DNA of 64,000 nucleotides from JAKAGZ01 sp963748105 (lineage in GTDB: Bacteria; Bacteroidota; Ignavibacteria; Ignavibacteriales; Ignavibacteriaceae), in assembly GCA_963748105.1 (NCBI GenBank), contig CAVVHP010000007.1:1-64000 (forward strand), read 5' to 3'. This document shows positions 7,773 to 16,290 of this stretch, piece by piece; position 1 is the first letter of the stretch; each line of letters begins with the position of its first letter. The notes below the pieces were generated by a model. It made no database searches. It had not been told where the DNA came from and worked only from the letters and a program-made list of their open reading frames with translations. The position numbers and the translations under genes were made by a program.

Positions 7773-9122
7773 ATGAAGAAACTATTTGGTTTAGCCCTTG
7801 TTCTGTTAGTCGCGTCTTTTTTTTACAGCTGTAAGGATGCGGCGCCGGTGAGCGGACCTGTAAGTGACAATAACACATCAGGTACACTCAGCAAGGTAAA
7901 TTACCCTCAGGCCGACTTCTTCCTCGTCCAGTACACTGCCGATGAAAGTAATTTTACTAATGCCGTAAAGGACGCCGGCGGAAGCGTGGATGTGGTTCAC
8001 CCGGAAATAAAGGTTGCAAAGGTCAGTGGCTTAACCGATAAAACTGCCGCGCAGCTCGAAAAGAAGGCAGGAATAAAATCAGTCAGCCGCGATTATATGG
8101 TACAGTGGGTTAAACCCGGCAATACTGTAGAGCAGCAGTCAATAGGCAGTGATGAATCTTTCTGGGCCTACCAGTGGGCACCTCAGGCAATTCACGCTCC
8201 GGAGGCATGGGACGCAGGGTTCACGGGCCAGGGTATAAGAGTAGCCGTAATTGACGGCGGAATTGCCAGTAATCATATTGATTTAAAAGACAATATAGAT
8301 GTGGCCGCCTCCAAATCTTTTGTGCCCGGATTTAATTTTAACGAGGATACCGGCACATTCTGGCATGCAACACACGTTGCCGGAATTATTGCCGCCGAAG
8401 ATAACGGAATCGGTACAATTGGGATTGCACCGCACGCAACTATAATTGCAATAAAAGCACTGCATGATGGATCGGGCTCTTTCAACGCAATTATTTCCGC
8501 AATTCTTTATGCTGCTAATGAAGCTAACGCTGATATTATTAATATGAGTCTCGGTGCGGTGTTCCCGAGAAATTCAAATGGTGCAGCAAAGCTGATCGGC
8601 GCTCTTGGAGCTGCTGTAAACTACGCCTATCAAAAGGGAGTTACAGTAATAGTTGCTGCCGGTAACGACGGAATTGATTTTGACCACGCCGCAATGTATG
8701 TCTCAGAGCCCGCGGAAATACAGCACGTAATTTGTGTATCGGCAACCGGACCGACAGGCTTCGCATATGGCGGAACTAATTTTGACGACCCGGCTGAATA
8801 TACAAATTACGGCCAGTCATTAATAAGCTTCGCGGCACCTGGCGGCAATGATTTGTTATACCCGAATGGCTACTGGTATTATGATATGATTTTAAGCCCG
8901 AGTTATGGAACAGGTAATTACACCTGGGCTGACGGTACAAGTATGGCAGCGCCTAACGTGGCGGGTGTAGTCGCGCTGATTATGCAGTCGCACGGCGGAC
9001 ATTTAAGTCCGGCAAGGGTTGAAGCGATACTGCGCTCATCTTCCGACGACCTTGGCAAGCCGGGTAACGATGATTACTACGGCCAGGGAAGGGTCAATGC
9101 TTATAATGCCATTATGCAGTAA
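7773..9122 (+). CDS. Subtilisin-family (S8) serine protease, surface lipoprotein
   Basis: This 449-residue secreted peptidase has a lipoprotein signal with the lipobox FYSC near residue 20. An inhibitor-I9-like propeptide follows (about 45-110). The catalytic domain has Asp161 (AVIDGG), His198 (WHATHVAGI) and Ser390 (DGTSMAAPNVAG), plus the oxyanion Asn in AAGND. The usual HGTHVAG is HATHVAG, a Gly-to-Ala change after the catalytic His. It ends right after the catalytic domain, with no C-terminal sorting domain. The ribosome site is GGAG. A strong terminator follows, so it is a single-gene unit. It probably degrades proteins at the cell surface. Confidence 0.92.
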   Translation: MKKLFGLALVLLVASFFYSCKDAAPVSGPVSDNNTSGTLSKVNYPQADFFLVQYTADESNFTNAVKDAGGSVDVVHPEIKVAKVSGLTDKTAAQLEKKAGIKSVSRDYMVQWVKPGNTVEQQSIGSDESFWAYQWAPQAIHAPEAWDAGFTGQGIRVAVIDGGIASNHIDLKDNIDVAASKSFVPGFNFNEDTGTFWHATHVAGIIAAEDNGIGTIGIAPHATIIAIKALHDGSGSFNAIISAILYAANEANADIINMSLGAVFPRNSNGAAKLIGALGAAVNYAYQKGVTVIVAAGNDGIDFDHAAMYVSEPAEIQHVICVSATGPTGFAYGGTNFDDPAEYTNYGQSLISFAAPGGNDLLYPNGYWYYDMILSPSYGTGNYTWADGTSMAAPNVAGVVALIMQSHGGHLSPARVEAILRSSSDDLGKPGNDDYYGQGRVNAYNAIMQ

Positions 9123-9151
9123 AAGTATTTTCCTGAATATAAATGCGTGAT

Positions 9152-9184
9152 AATCCCGGGACTCTTTCCCGGGATTTTTTTTGC
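9152..9184 (+). terminator. Rho-independent terminator of the subtilase gene
   Basis: The stem AATCCCGGGA/TCCCGGGATT has a short CTCTT loop and is followed by a run of eight T. It lies 30 bp after the stop. Confidence 0.9.
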
Positions 9185-9368
9185 TTCCCCTAGGACAGTT
9201 CCTTTCTGCTGCTTCAGAATTCCCATATAATAATTAATAATTCCTGCCTTAAAAATGAGAATGTGGGAACCATCGGCCCCTTTTAGGTGTTACAACATCT
9301 AACAAGGGTCTAATTCAAGCCATTAACAAATAAAAGTGGTAATACATCTTACTGTAAAATTAGCGGAG

Positions 9369-9460
9369 TGCGACGTCTATAGATAATTGATACGGGCATG
9401 ATTACTCAAATGCAACTAATTGCTTAGCCTAAAACAGATTATTATGTCGTCGCATTTTTG
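9369..9460 (+). other. Possible structured leader of the Rieske operon
   Basis: The arms TGCGACG (9369-9375) and CGTCGCA (9448-9454) pair perfectly across a 72-nt loop and are followed by TTTTTG, ending 26 bp before the Rieske start. It could be an attenuator-like leader. No known riboswitch class is recognised, and the long loop keeps confidence low. The rest of the gap 9185-9486 shows no gene. Confidence 0.3.
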
Positions 9461-9486
9461 TTTTTAAAATTACAGGAGATCGTATT

Positions 9487-9963
9487 ATGAAAATGTCCCG
9501 CAGAAAATTTTTTGTAAAGACACTTCAAACCGCGGCAGTCGTCGCAATTCCAACTGTATTTGGCACCGTACTCGAAAGCTGTAAAAGCACTATAATCGGC
9601 CCTACCGGTTCACAGGTTCTTCAAAGTGTTTCAGGTTCTTTATCCGGCGGGAACGTTACTGTAAATATTGACTCATCATCCCCGCTTGCGAAAACCGGAA
9701 CCGCTGCAGCCGTAAATTTCCAGGGTGGAGTAATTCTTGTTGACCATCCATCCGCCAATGTTTACAATGCACTTTCATCAATCTGTACGCATCAATCTTG
9801 CCAGATAACAGGTTATGATTCGGGAAGCAGCCAGTTTATATGTCCTTGCCACGGCTCTCAATTTGATATAAATGGAAAAGTTACGCAGGGCCCGGCATCG
9901 GCGCCGCTTACCAAATATCAGACGCAGGTTTCGGGTAACCAATTAATAATCAAGGTACGTTAA
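9487..9963 (+). CDS. Rieske 2Fe-2S protein (QcrA-like), Tat-type signal
   Basis: This is a membrane-associated iron-sulfur protein for electron transfer from a quinol. The N-terminus MKMSRRKFFVKT is a twin-arginine signal followed by a hydrophobic stretch and a possible lipobox (LESC). The cluster ligands are visible: C100-T-H102 with C105, and C119-P-C121-H122 (CPCHGSQF). C105 and C121 are the expected disulfide pair. The 158 residues match small Rieske proteins. It is followed at once by a b-type-cytochrome-like membrane gene and a YceI gene. No full cytochrome bc1 gene is nearby, so the partner is probably the next gene. Confidence 0.9.
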   Translation: MKMSRRKFFVKTLQTAAVVAIPTVFGTVLESCKSTIIGPTGSQVLQSVSGSLSGGNVTVNIDSSSPLAKTGTAAAVNFQGGVILVDHPSANVYNALSSICTHQSCQITGYDSGSSQFICPCHGSQFDINGKVTQGPASAPLTKYQTQVSGNQLIIKVR

Positions 9964-9987
9964 TTAGTGAAAGGGAGAAGATTTAAC

Positions 9988-10752
9988 ATGAATTCAATTA
10001 TGAAAGGGAAATTTCAGTTTGCCCTATTGTTTATTCTATTATTTGCAACTTTTTTAAGCGCGCAGAATCTCAAACTTCAATCCGAAGCAATTAATTCTTC
10101 CTTTTTAAATCCGGAAGGCGTGGTAATGCAGAATTCGGTCACGAATTCTGATACCGTAAAAAATGATGATTCCACGAATACCCGGAGCTTGAGTGATCTA
10201 TCTTCACTCACTTTGATTATGCAGCCAAAACTCCTCCCGGAGAAAATGAGTTTTATGGAAAAGTTTTTGTGGAATGATAACGGATTTATGAGGAAAGTTG
10301 GAATTGCCGGGCCACTTAGCCCGGAATCAAGGAAAGACGAACTGCAGGCGCGAAGAACAATGCTGTCAATTCACCAGATTACCGGGCTGGCAACGCTTGG
10401 TTTTATGGTTACTGCCGATTATTTCGGACAGAGAGTGTTGAACGGGCGATTGGACCTTTCCGGTACTCATAAAACTTTTGTTGCATTAACAATAGGCTCT
10501 TATGCAGTGACCGGGTTACTTGCTATATTATCGCCGCCGCCTGCAATACGCAGAGCTAATGAAGAGAGCACAACCAGTATACATAAAACACTGGCCTGGA
10601 TTCATTTTGCGGGAATGATTCTAACCCCTATACTTGGTTCCCTGATAGTAAAGCACCACGTGCTCGATATAAACAAGGCACATTTCCACCAGGTAGCTGC
10701 ATATTTAACTACCGCGGTATTTGCTGCGTCGGTGATTGTATTAACTTTTTAA
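9988..10752 (+). CDS. Multi-TM membrane protein with paired histidines, b561/b-type cytochrome-like
   Basis: An N-terminal signal (to about residue 27, ending LSAQ) and a ~90-residue polar linker precede four TM helices. Histidines stand at helix ends: SIHQITG, GTHKTF, SIHKTLAWIHFAGM and HFHQVAAYL. This spacing is what haem-b-binding membrane proteins show, but no family name is certain. The ATG at 9988 is chosen over an upstream in-frame GTG (9967) because AAGGGAGAAG lies just before it. It sits between the Rieske protein and the YceI protein, so a small quinol- or haem-linked redox complex is plausible. Confidence 0.65.
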   Translation: MNSIMKGKFQFALLFILLFATFLSAQNLKLQSEAINSSFLNPEGVVMQNSVTNSDTVKNDDSTNTRSLSDLSSLTLIMQPKLLPEKMSFMEKFLWNDNGFMRKVGIAGPLSPESRKDELQARRTMLSIHQITGLATLGFMVTADYFGQRVLNGRLDLSGTHKTFVALTIGSYAVTGLLAILSPPPAIRRANEESTTSIHKTLAWIHFAGMILTPILGSLIVKHHVLDINKAHFHQVAAYLTTAVFAASVIVLTF

Positions 10753-10763
10753 GAGGATTGATT

Positions 10764-11309
10764 ATGAAAAGAGTCATTTGTTTTTTAGCCGCAGTTTTTT
10801 TTATAAGTACAATTTCGTTTGCACAGGTCACGCGTATTTATGCTGCAAAAGATGGTTCATATATTAAATATAAACTGACACACCCATTGCACGAAGTTGA
10901 AGCCACGAGTACGGGCGAGGTTTGTGTGATTGACGCCGATACAGCTAAAAGAGAAATTAAGCAGGCACTTGTGCAGGTCGGAGTGACTACTTTTGACAGT
11001 GGTAATTCAAACCGTGATTCTCACGCTATGGAAGTCATAGACGCCATAACCTATCCCGCCGCGAAATTTTTGAGCGATAAGATTACTCAAAACGGGGATA
11101 GCCTGAAAATTTCCGGCAAGCTGACTTTTCACGGTATCACAAAGGAAATAACAATTGATGCAATTCAAAAATGGGGACCCAAAAACCTTGAAGTTGACGG
11201 TAAATTTGATATCAGCCTTACCGCGTTTAAAGTTGACCGGCCGACCTTATTATTAATGCCGATCAATGATGATATGAAGTTCTGGTTTCAGGAAAACTTT
11301 AATCTTTAA
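10764..11309 (+). CDS. YceI-family periplasmic protein
   Basis: YceI proteins are lipocalin-like beta-barrels that bind isoprenoid-type lipids such as polyprenols or quinone-like molecules. The 181 residues begin with a signal peptide (ending SFAQ). The family pattern includes SGKLTFHGITKEITIDAI and a C-terminal DGKFDISLTAFKVDRP. The start at 10764 has AGAGG 8 nt upstream. It is the last gene of the Rieske unit and is followed by a terminator. Its place next to a Rieske and a b-type-like protein fits a quinone-handling role. Confidence 0.85.
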   Translation: MKRVICFLAAVFFISTISFAQVTRIYAAKDGSYIKYKLTHPLHEVEATSTGEVCVIDADTAKREIKQALVQVGVTTFDSGNSNRDSHAMEVIDAITYPAAKFLSDKITQNGDSLKISGKLTFHGITKEITIDAIQKWGPKNLEVDGKFDISLTAFKVDRPTLLLMPINDDMKFWFQENFNL

Positions 11310-11323
11310 TAAATATTGACTTT

Positions 11324-11356
11324 AATAATATCCGGACTTCCGGGTATTATTTTTAC
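11324..11356 (+). terminator. Terminator of the Rieske-YceI operon
   Basis: The stem AATAATATCCGG/CCGGGTATTATT has one G-T pair and a CTT-type loop. It ends in TTTTT, 15 bp after the YceI stop. Confidence 0.8.
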
Positions 11357-11410
11357 AGGCCTTCCATCAAATTAAATTGATCCTTATCCTGATTTATTCT
11401 AATTTTTCGG

Positions 11411-11534
11411 TATTGTATTAAATTTATTAATTGTCATTCCGAACTTGTTTCGAAATCTTTTAATCATAGAAGGATTCTGAAATAATTTCAGAATGACAGT
11501 TGTCCACATTACTTTAAATAAAATTTAGACAATA
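11411..11534. repeat. Nested hairpin repeat, copy 2 (core 11432-11498)
   Basis: The core begins TGTCATTCCGAACTTGTTTC and ends TTCAGAATGACA, 67 bp like copy 1. The outer arms are GTATTGTATTAAATTTATTAA on the left and, reversed, GTATTGTCTAAATTTTATTT on the right. The outer arms differ from those of copy 1, while the core is shared. Confidence 0.65.
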
Positions 11535-11584
11535 CTGATTTCTCTTTTCGAATAACAGAAAACTCTAATAACAGGAAGACATCA

Positions 11585-13153
11585 ATGAAAAAAATATACT
11601 CTTCACTTTTAGTCTTATTCATATTACTACTATTAAATTCAAGTGTAGTTTATTCACAGAATAAACTGGAAGCAAACCTGGATTCTTATGTCCCCAAAGT
11701 TTTAAAGGAATTTAAAGTCCCCGGAATTGCGGTCGGTGTTGTGAAAGACGGAAAACTGATTTTTGCAAAAGGATACGGTATAAGAAGTATTGATACAAAA
11801 GAACCAATGGACGCAAATACGCTCTTTCAGATTGCGTCAAATTCAAAAGCATTTACTGCTGCCTGCCTGGCAATTCTGGTTGATGAAGGAAAATTAAGCT
11901 GGGATGACAGGGTAATTGATAAACTGCCCGGTTTTAAAATGTCAGATCCATATGTAACAAATGAAATGAGAGTAAGCGATTTGTTATGCCACAGAAGCGG
12001 ATTGAGCCTGGGTGCTGGCGATCTTCTTTATTTTCCTCCAACTGATTATTCACGGGCTGATATTTTATATAGACTCAGAGATGTAAAGCTTACGAACAGT
12101 TTTCGCAGTCATTATGCTTATGATAATATTCTTTACCCGGTTGCCGGCGAACTGATTAAAGCCGTCACAGGGAAAACCTGGGAAGAATTTGTAACCGAAA
12201 AAATATTTAAACCGCTTGGAATGAAGTCAACAAGGGCCGGCCTTGCTTTACTTGATGACAAATCGGATGTTGAAACTCCTCACACAATTGTCGATGGGAA
12301 ATTAACGACACTTCCACTAACTAACTGGGATGCTACCGCACCTGCCGGCGGAATTCTTTCTTCAGTAAACGATCTGGCAAAATGGGTGATTACTCAACTT
12401 GATTCCGGCAGAATTGGTGATACAGGTAACAAATTATTTGATAAAAAAGAGACAGTTCAAATGTGGATGCCGCATATAAATATTCCTGTCAGAACACCCC
12501 CGCCGGGAATGTCTGCACTAAAATCTAATTTTGCGGCTTACGGACTTGGCTGGTTTATAAAAGAATATCGCGGCGATAAACTTATCTGGCATTCTGGTGG
12601 CCTGCCGGGTACAGTTACACAGGTTACGCTGGATCCTGAAAAGAAAATCGGGGTTATTGTATTAACAAATCAGGAATCGAGTGCAGCATTTTATGCTGTA
12701 ACTTTACACGTACTGGATAAACTCTTTAATACAAACGATACAGACTGGATTAATAATTTTAGTAAGCTGGTAAGTATGGGGAAAAACAGGGCGGATAAAA
12801 AAGTTGCCGAAATGGATTCATTAAGGAATAAAGATTCAAAACCAAGTCTGCCTCTTGAAAAATATGCCGGTAAATATAAAGATGCCTGGTACGGTACCGT
12901 TACTGTAAACGAAGAAAACGGTAAACTTTATATGAGTTTCGATCACACGCCTGATTTAACAGGCGAACTTGTACACTGGCAATATGATACATTTGTTGCC
13001 AGATGGAAAGACAGAACTCTGCACGGTGATGCGTTTGTTACTTTTTCTTTGAATCCTGATGGCTCAATAGCTACAATTAAAATGGAAAAATTCAGGCCGG
13101 ATACTGATTTCAGTTTTGATTTTCAGGACCTGAACTTAAAACCAGTAAAATAA
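11585..13153 (+). CDS. Serine hydrolase, class C beta-lactamase/penicillin-binding-like, periplasmic
   Basis: The 522-residue protein has a signal peptide (about 1-25, ending VYSQ). The beta-lactamase-like domain has the nucleophile motif S85-N-S-K88 (IASNSKAF), the second motif Y-D-N near 180 (YAYDNILYP) and a late HSGGLPG near 340. A C-terminal DUF3471-like beta domain (about 430-515) follows. Such enzymes act as esterases or D-amino-acid peptidases as well as beta-lactamases, so the substrate is open. It stands alone after a repeat-rich gap. The cupin gene 47 bp downstream may be co-transcribed. Confidence 0.87.
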   Translation: MKKIYSSLLVLFILLLLNSSVVYSQNKLEANLDSYVPKVLKEFKVPGIAVGVVKDGKLIFAKGYGIRSIDTKEPMDANTLFQIASNSKAFTAACLAILVDEGKLSWDDRVIDKLPGFKMSDPYVTNEMRVSDLLCHRSGLSLGAGDLLYFPPTDYSRADILYRLRDVKLTNSFRSHYAYDNILYPVAGELIKAVTGKTWEEFVTEKIFKPLGMKSTRAGLALLDDKSDVETPHTIVDGKLTTLPLTNWDATAPAGGILSSVNDLAKWVITQLDSGRIGDTGNKLFDKKETVQMWMPHINIPVRTPPPGMSALKSNFAAYGLGWFIKEYRGDKLIWHSGGLPGTVTQVTLDPEKKIGVIVLTNQESSAAFYAVTLHVLDKLFNTNDTDWINNFSKLVSMGKNRADKKVAEMDSLRNKDSKPSLPLEKYAGKYKDAWYGTVTVNEENGKLYMSFDHTPDLTGELVHWQYDTFVARWKDRTLHGDAFVTFSLNPDGSIATIKMEKFRPDTDFSFDFQDLNLKPVK

Positions 13154-13200
13154 ATTAGTTTGCGAATTTTGTCTAAATAAATTTTTAATAAAAGGATTTT

Positions 13201-13563
13201 ATGGCAATAAAAATAAAAGAACCGTCAATAATTAACTCAGCAGGAAACAAACCTAAAAAGATTGAAGAATTTATTGGAAATGTAAATTCTAAAACTGATA
13301 TCGTTAGCATTGCAAAAATGACAAGTCCGTCCGGTTGGGTGGAGCCCGGACAAAAACCGGAATTTGATGAATACACAGTCGTAATAAATGGAATTCTCAA
13401 TGTGAAAACTGAAAGCACTTCATTCGAAGTTAAAGCTGGTGAAGCGGTAATTGCTGAAAAAGGAAAGTGGGTTCAGTACAGCACTCCGGGACCTGAAGGA
13501 GCAGAATATATTGCGGTTTGTATTCCTGCTTTCTCACCTGATATTGTGCATAGGGACGTATAG
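13201..13563 (+). CDS. Small cupin-domain protein
   Basis: This single cupin barrel of 120 residues is cytosolic by lack of a signal. The two cupin motifs are partial: PEFDEYTVVINGILNV at about 60-75, with E and Y in place of the usual histidines, and the second strand pair AGEAVIAEKGKWVQYSTP. The lack of the usual His residues makes metal-dependent chemistry uncertain. It could be a small-molecule-binding or EutQ-like cupin. The gene follows the serine hydrolase and ends at a shared terminator. Confidence 0.75.
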   Translation: MAIKIKEPSIINSAGNKPKKIEEFIGNVNSKTDIVSIAKMTSPSGWVEPGQKPEFDEYTVVINGILNVKTESTSFEVKAGEAVIAEKGKWVQYSTPGPEGAEYIAVCIPAFSPDIVHRDV

Positions 13564-13577
13564 CAAAACGAAAAAAT

Positions 13578-13608
13578 AACAGGCTACCGGAAAAGTTGGT
13601 AGCCTGTT
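13578..13608. terminator. Bidirectional terminator between convergent genes
   Basis: Perfect 11-bp arms AACAGGCTACC/GGTAGCCTGTT are joined by a 9-nt loop. The T-run is stronger for minus-strand transcripts (TTATTTTTTC), so it mainly serves the HEAT-like gene. On the plus strand a weaker ATATTTATTT follows the cupin gene. Confidence 0.85.
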
Positions 13609-13625
13609 AGATATTTATTTCAATG

Positions 13626-14045
13626 CTATTCACTCATAGTCTCCTGATAATATGCGTTATAGAATGTAGCACCTATCCTGCTGAATCTTTCACTATTGTC
13701 TTTTTCAGCAGCATATCTTAGCAGTGAAATACCTCTTTCACTATTTAGTTTGTATAATGCTAATGCAGCAACAATTCTTGCTTCATCATTTTCTTCTGAG
13801 TTCATAATTTTAAGAAGCGGAATAATTGTTTTAGAAGCATCATCAGCCTCAATTGTGGAACCTGAAATCAGTTGCCCAAACACAAAAGCAGAACTGACTC
13901 TTAATCCATAATTGTCGGAAATTAATCCGGCATGTAAATTGTCAACTATAGCATTTTTGTTGACCGATTTTTTTACACCCCCAAATGCGGCACTAACAGA
14001 CAACAGGAGAGTGATTACCAAAGGAACAAACAGGTACTTTTTCAT
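13626..14045 (-). CDS. Secreted HEAT-repeat-like protein of unknown function
   Basis: The 139-residue protein has a signal peptide (about 1-22, ending AAFG). The body is helical: paired helices such as NLHAGLISDNYGLRVSSAF, KTIIPLLKIMNSEENDEAR and IVAALALYKLNSERGISLL look like HEAT-type repeats. No enzyme motif is seen. It is transcribed alone on the minus strand with GGAG before the ATG and a terminator after it. A scaffold or protein-binding role is possible but unproven. Confidence 0.65.
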   Translation of the reverse strand: MKKYLFVPLVITLLLSVSAAFGGVKKSVNKNAIVDNLHAGLISDNYGLRVSSAFVFGQLISGSTIEADDASKTIIPLLKIMNSEENDEARIVAALALYKLNSERGISLLRYAAEKDNSERFSRIGATFYNAYYQETMSE

Positions 14046-14099
14046 GACTCCTCCTAATAGTTTTAAGATCCTGGTTCACGATAAAACTATTTGAATTTG

Positions 14100-14538
14100 A
14101 TTGTTACAGATTTCGGATAAAAGGGATAAAAGAATGATATTTATTCTTTTTCTTTATTTGGATGGGGAGTAAGAATTATACAATAGTAAATCTATTAAAT
14201 AAGCTTTTTCTGTTTTCATTTCTTGGTAGTCTTCCTTTCATTTGGATAGTCCTCTAAATTTTAATTTTTATTAGTCTTCCATCCCGCCTTTTGCTATCGA
14301 ATTTATTTCTAGTTATTACAATTTCTTAAAATTGGGCTTTTTTGTACGAAATCCCTTTATTTTTTGGTTCACATTTTGTGTTCTAATAGTAACAAAGATT
14401 AATAAAATTGATGAATTGTCTTAAATTCTTGAATAAAAAGCATTTCTGAACCGTAATAGATCATATCTAATGTATCAATTTAGAATGGAAATCTCAGTTT
14501 TATGCATAATTGCCAAGAGTATCGGACATGGAGTAAAA
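14100..14538. other. AT-rich non-coding gap between divergent genes
   Basis: No convincing frame, tRNA or repeat is seen. The gap should contain the two divergent promoters, for the HEAT-like gene (minus) and the deacetylase (plus). A few imperfect TAGTCTTCC-type words recur (about 14227, 14272), too weak to call. Confidence 0.35.
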
Positions 14539-14540
14539 TA

Positions 14541-16154
14541 GTGAAGAAGCAAATTATTTCGATTTTAACATTATTTCTAGTATTAGTTCCTTTCGTAAAT
14601 GCGCAGAATATTGGCTCAACTTCAGTAAAAACCTGGGCAGGGGATAAGAAATCAGCATTTTCGTTTTCATTTGACGACGGTTTTAAGTCACAGATTGATA
14701 ATGCAGCACCCGTCCTTGATAAATATGGATTCAAAGCAACTTTTTATGTAATTGCCGGATCATTAGTTGACCAGGGGCAGGAACTTATCTGGCGGTATGG
14801 AACTTGGGAAGGTTTTAAGCAATTAGCAGATGAAGGACACGAAATTGGATCTCACACAATGACTCATCACAATCTTACAAAATTAGATAAGGGAGATATA
14901 TATACACAAGGTACACTCGATTATGAGTTATATAAATCAAAACAATTGATTGAACAAAAAATAGGACACAAAGTTATTACGCTTGGTTATCCTTTCAACA
15001 CATACAATAGCCTTGTTCAGCAGGAAGCGGCGAGGTTTTATGAATCCTCCAGAGCAGGAGGCGGTGTTTCAAACCCTCCGGAAATTTACAATCTTGACTG
15101 GCAAAAATTGAGTTCTCTTGAAGAGCAATTTAATACTCCCAGAAGCAAATTTAGTGATGACGCTGATGAATTGACAAACGTGAAATACTGGACACAAAAC
15201 TTAATTAATAATAATAAGTGGGGAATATTTTTCGCACACGAAGTAATACCTTATTCTGAAATTCCGGCTGCATCTCAGAATACACAAGATTACTGGTTTC
15301 CAATGGCTACAGAATGGTTAGATTCACTTTGTAATTATATGAACACAAAAGTTAATGATAATGATGTCTGGGTCTCAACTGTAGCAAATGTTACCAGATA
15401 CATTAAAGAAAGAGAAAATTTCTCTTCAAGTATTATTGCGTCAGCAAATACCAGGATCGAACTTCAGGTAACTGACGGACTGGATGACAGCATTTTTAAT
15501 TTTCCATTAACGGTTGATATTGAGGTACCGTCAGGCTGGACTTCGGTTAAATTTTTACAAGGTACAATAAATAAGGAAGTTAACACATTTACAAACTATG
15601 GAAATACCTTTGTAAGAGTAAATGTAATACCGGATGGCGGAAATGTAATTCTTGAAAACAGTGCGGCTACAACTTATTACACATTATCAGGAAAAATTAC
15701 TTATGATAATGATTCTTCCACTCCATTAAAAAATGTAACTGTAAAATTAAAAGATTCCAATGGTGTTGAAATTTCTACAATTTCTGATAACAATGGTAAC
15801 TATTTATTTTCAAATTTGGTGGCAGGAACATATACTTTATCATTTAATAAATTGGATGGATGGGGCGGTGTAAATGCAACAGATGCTTTGCTGGCAGTAA
15901 AATATTTCTCAAATTCAATTACTTTATCTTCTCTTCAAATTGAGTCCGGGGATGTTGATAAAAACGGTGTGATCAATGCTACTGACGCGCTTTTGATGGT
16001 ACGAAGATATGCGAATTTGATCTCCGGTTTTTCAATTCCTGACTGGATATTTTCAGCTCAAAACAATTCAATTCAGATTACAAATGCAGATGTTCAGGAG
16101 AATATACAGGCAATTGCTGCTGGTGATATATCGCGTTCTTTTGTACCAAATTAA
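14541..16154 (+). CDS. Secreted polysaccharide deacetylase with type I dockerin-like C-terminus
   Basis: The 537-residue secreted enzyme probably removes acetyl groups from chitin, xylan or peptidoglycan. The GTG at 14541 (GGAG 7 nt before) is preferred because it leads straight into the signal peptide (KKQIISILTLFLVLVPFVNAQ-like, about 1-22). The NodB domain (about 35-250) has SFDDGF and HEIGSHTMTHH, the metal and catalytic residues. A carboxypeptidase-regulatory-like fold follows (YTLSGKITYD, about 380-440), then two dockerin-type EF-like repeats: NATDALLAVKYF and GDVDKNGVINATDALLMVRR. The dockerin suggests docking to a cohesin scaffold or sorting on the surface. No cohesin gene is visible here. 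Confidence 0.88.
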   Translation: MKKQIISILTLFLVLVPFVNAQNIGSTSVKTWAGDKKSAFSFSFDDGFKSQIDNAAPVLDKYGFKATFYVIAGSLVDQGQELIWRYGTWEGFKQLADEGHEIGSHTMTHHNLTKLDKGDIYTQGTLDYELYKSKQLIEQKIGHKVITLGYPFNTYNSLVQQEAARFYESSRAGGGVSNPPEIYNLDWQKLSSLEEQFNTPRSKFSDDADELTNVKYWTQNLINNNKWGIFFAHEVIPYSEIPAASQNTQDYWFPMATEWLDSLCNYMNTKVNDNDVWVSTVANVTRYIKERENFSSSIIASANTRIELQVTDGLDDSIFNFPLTVDIEVPSGWTSVKFLQGTINKEVNTFTNYGNTFVRVNVIPDGGNVILENSAATTYYTLSGKITYDNDSSTPLKNVTVKLKDSNGVEISTISDNNGNYLFSNLVAGTYTLSFNKLDGWGGVNATDALLAVKYFSNSITLSSLQIESGDVDKNGVINATDALLMVRRYANLISGFSIPDWIFSAQNNSIQITNADVQENIQAIAAGDISRSFVPN

Positions 16155-16183
16155 CAAAATAAACTCTTTATTTTCTTAGAAAC

Positions 16184-16210
16184 AAAGGCGGTTAAATTCC
16201 GCCTTTTTTA
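16184..16210 (+). terminator. Terminator of the deacetylase gene
   Basis: The stem AAAGGCGG/CCGCCTTT with loop TTAAATT is followed by TTTT. It lies 30 bp after the stop. Confidence 0.85.
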
Positions 16211-16290
16211 TTGTGAAATCCTCAATTATATCCCTTCAAATCCAATTAGTCTATTGAAAACTATACGTTATTGAACTAAATTACATTGTG

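Noticed and set aside
9369..9460. Known riboswitch in the Rieske leader
   Set aside because: No class signature could be matched by eye; only a 7-bp long-range stem is present.
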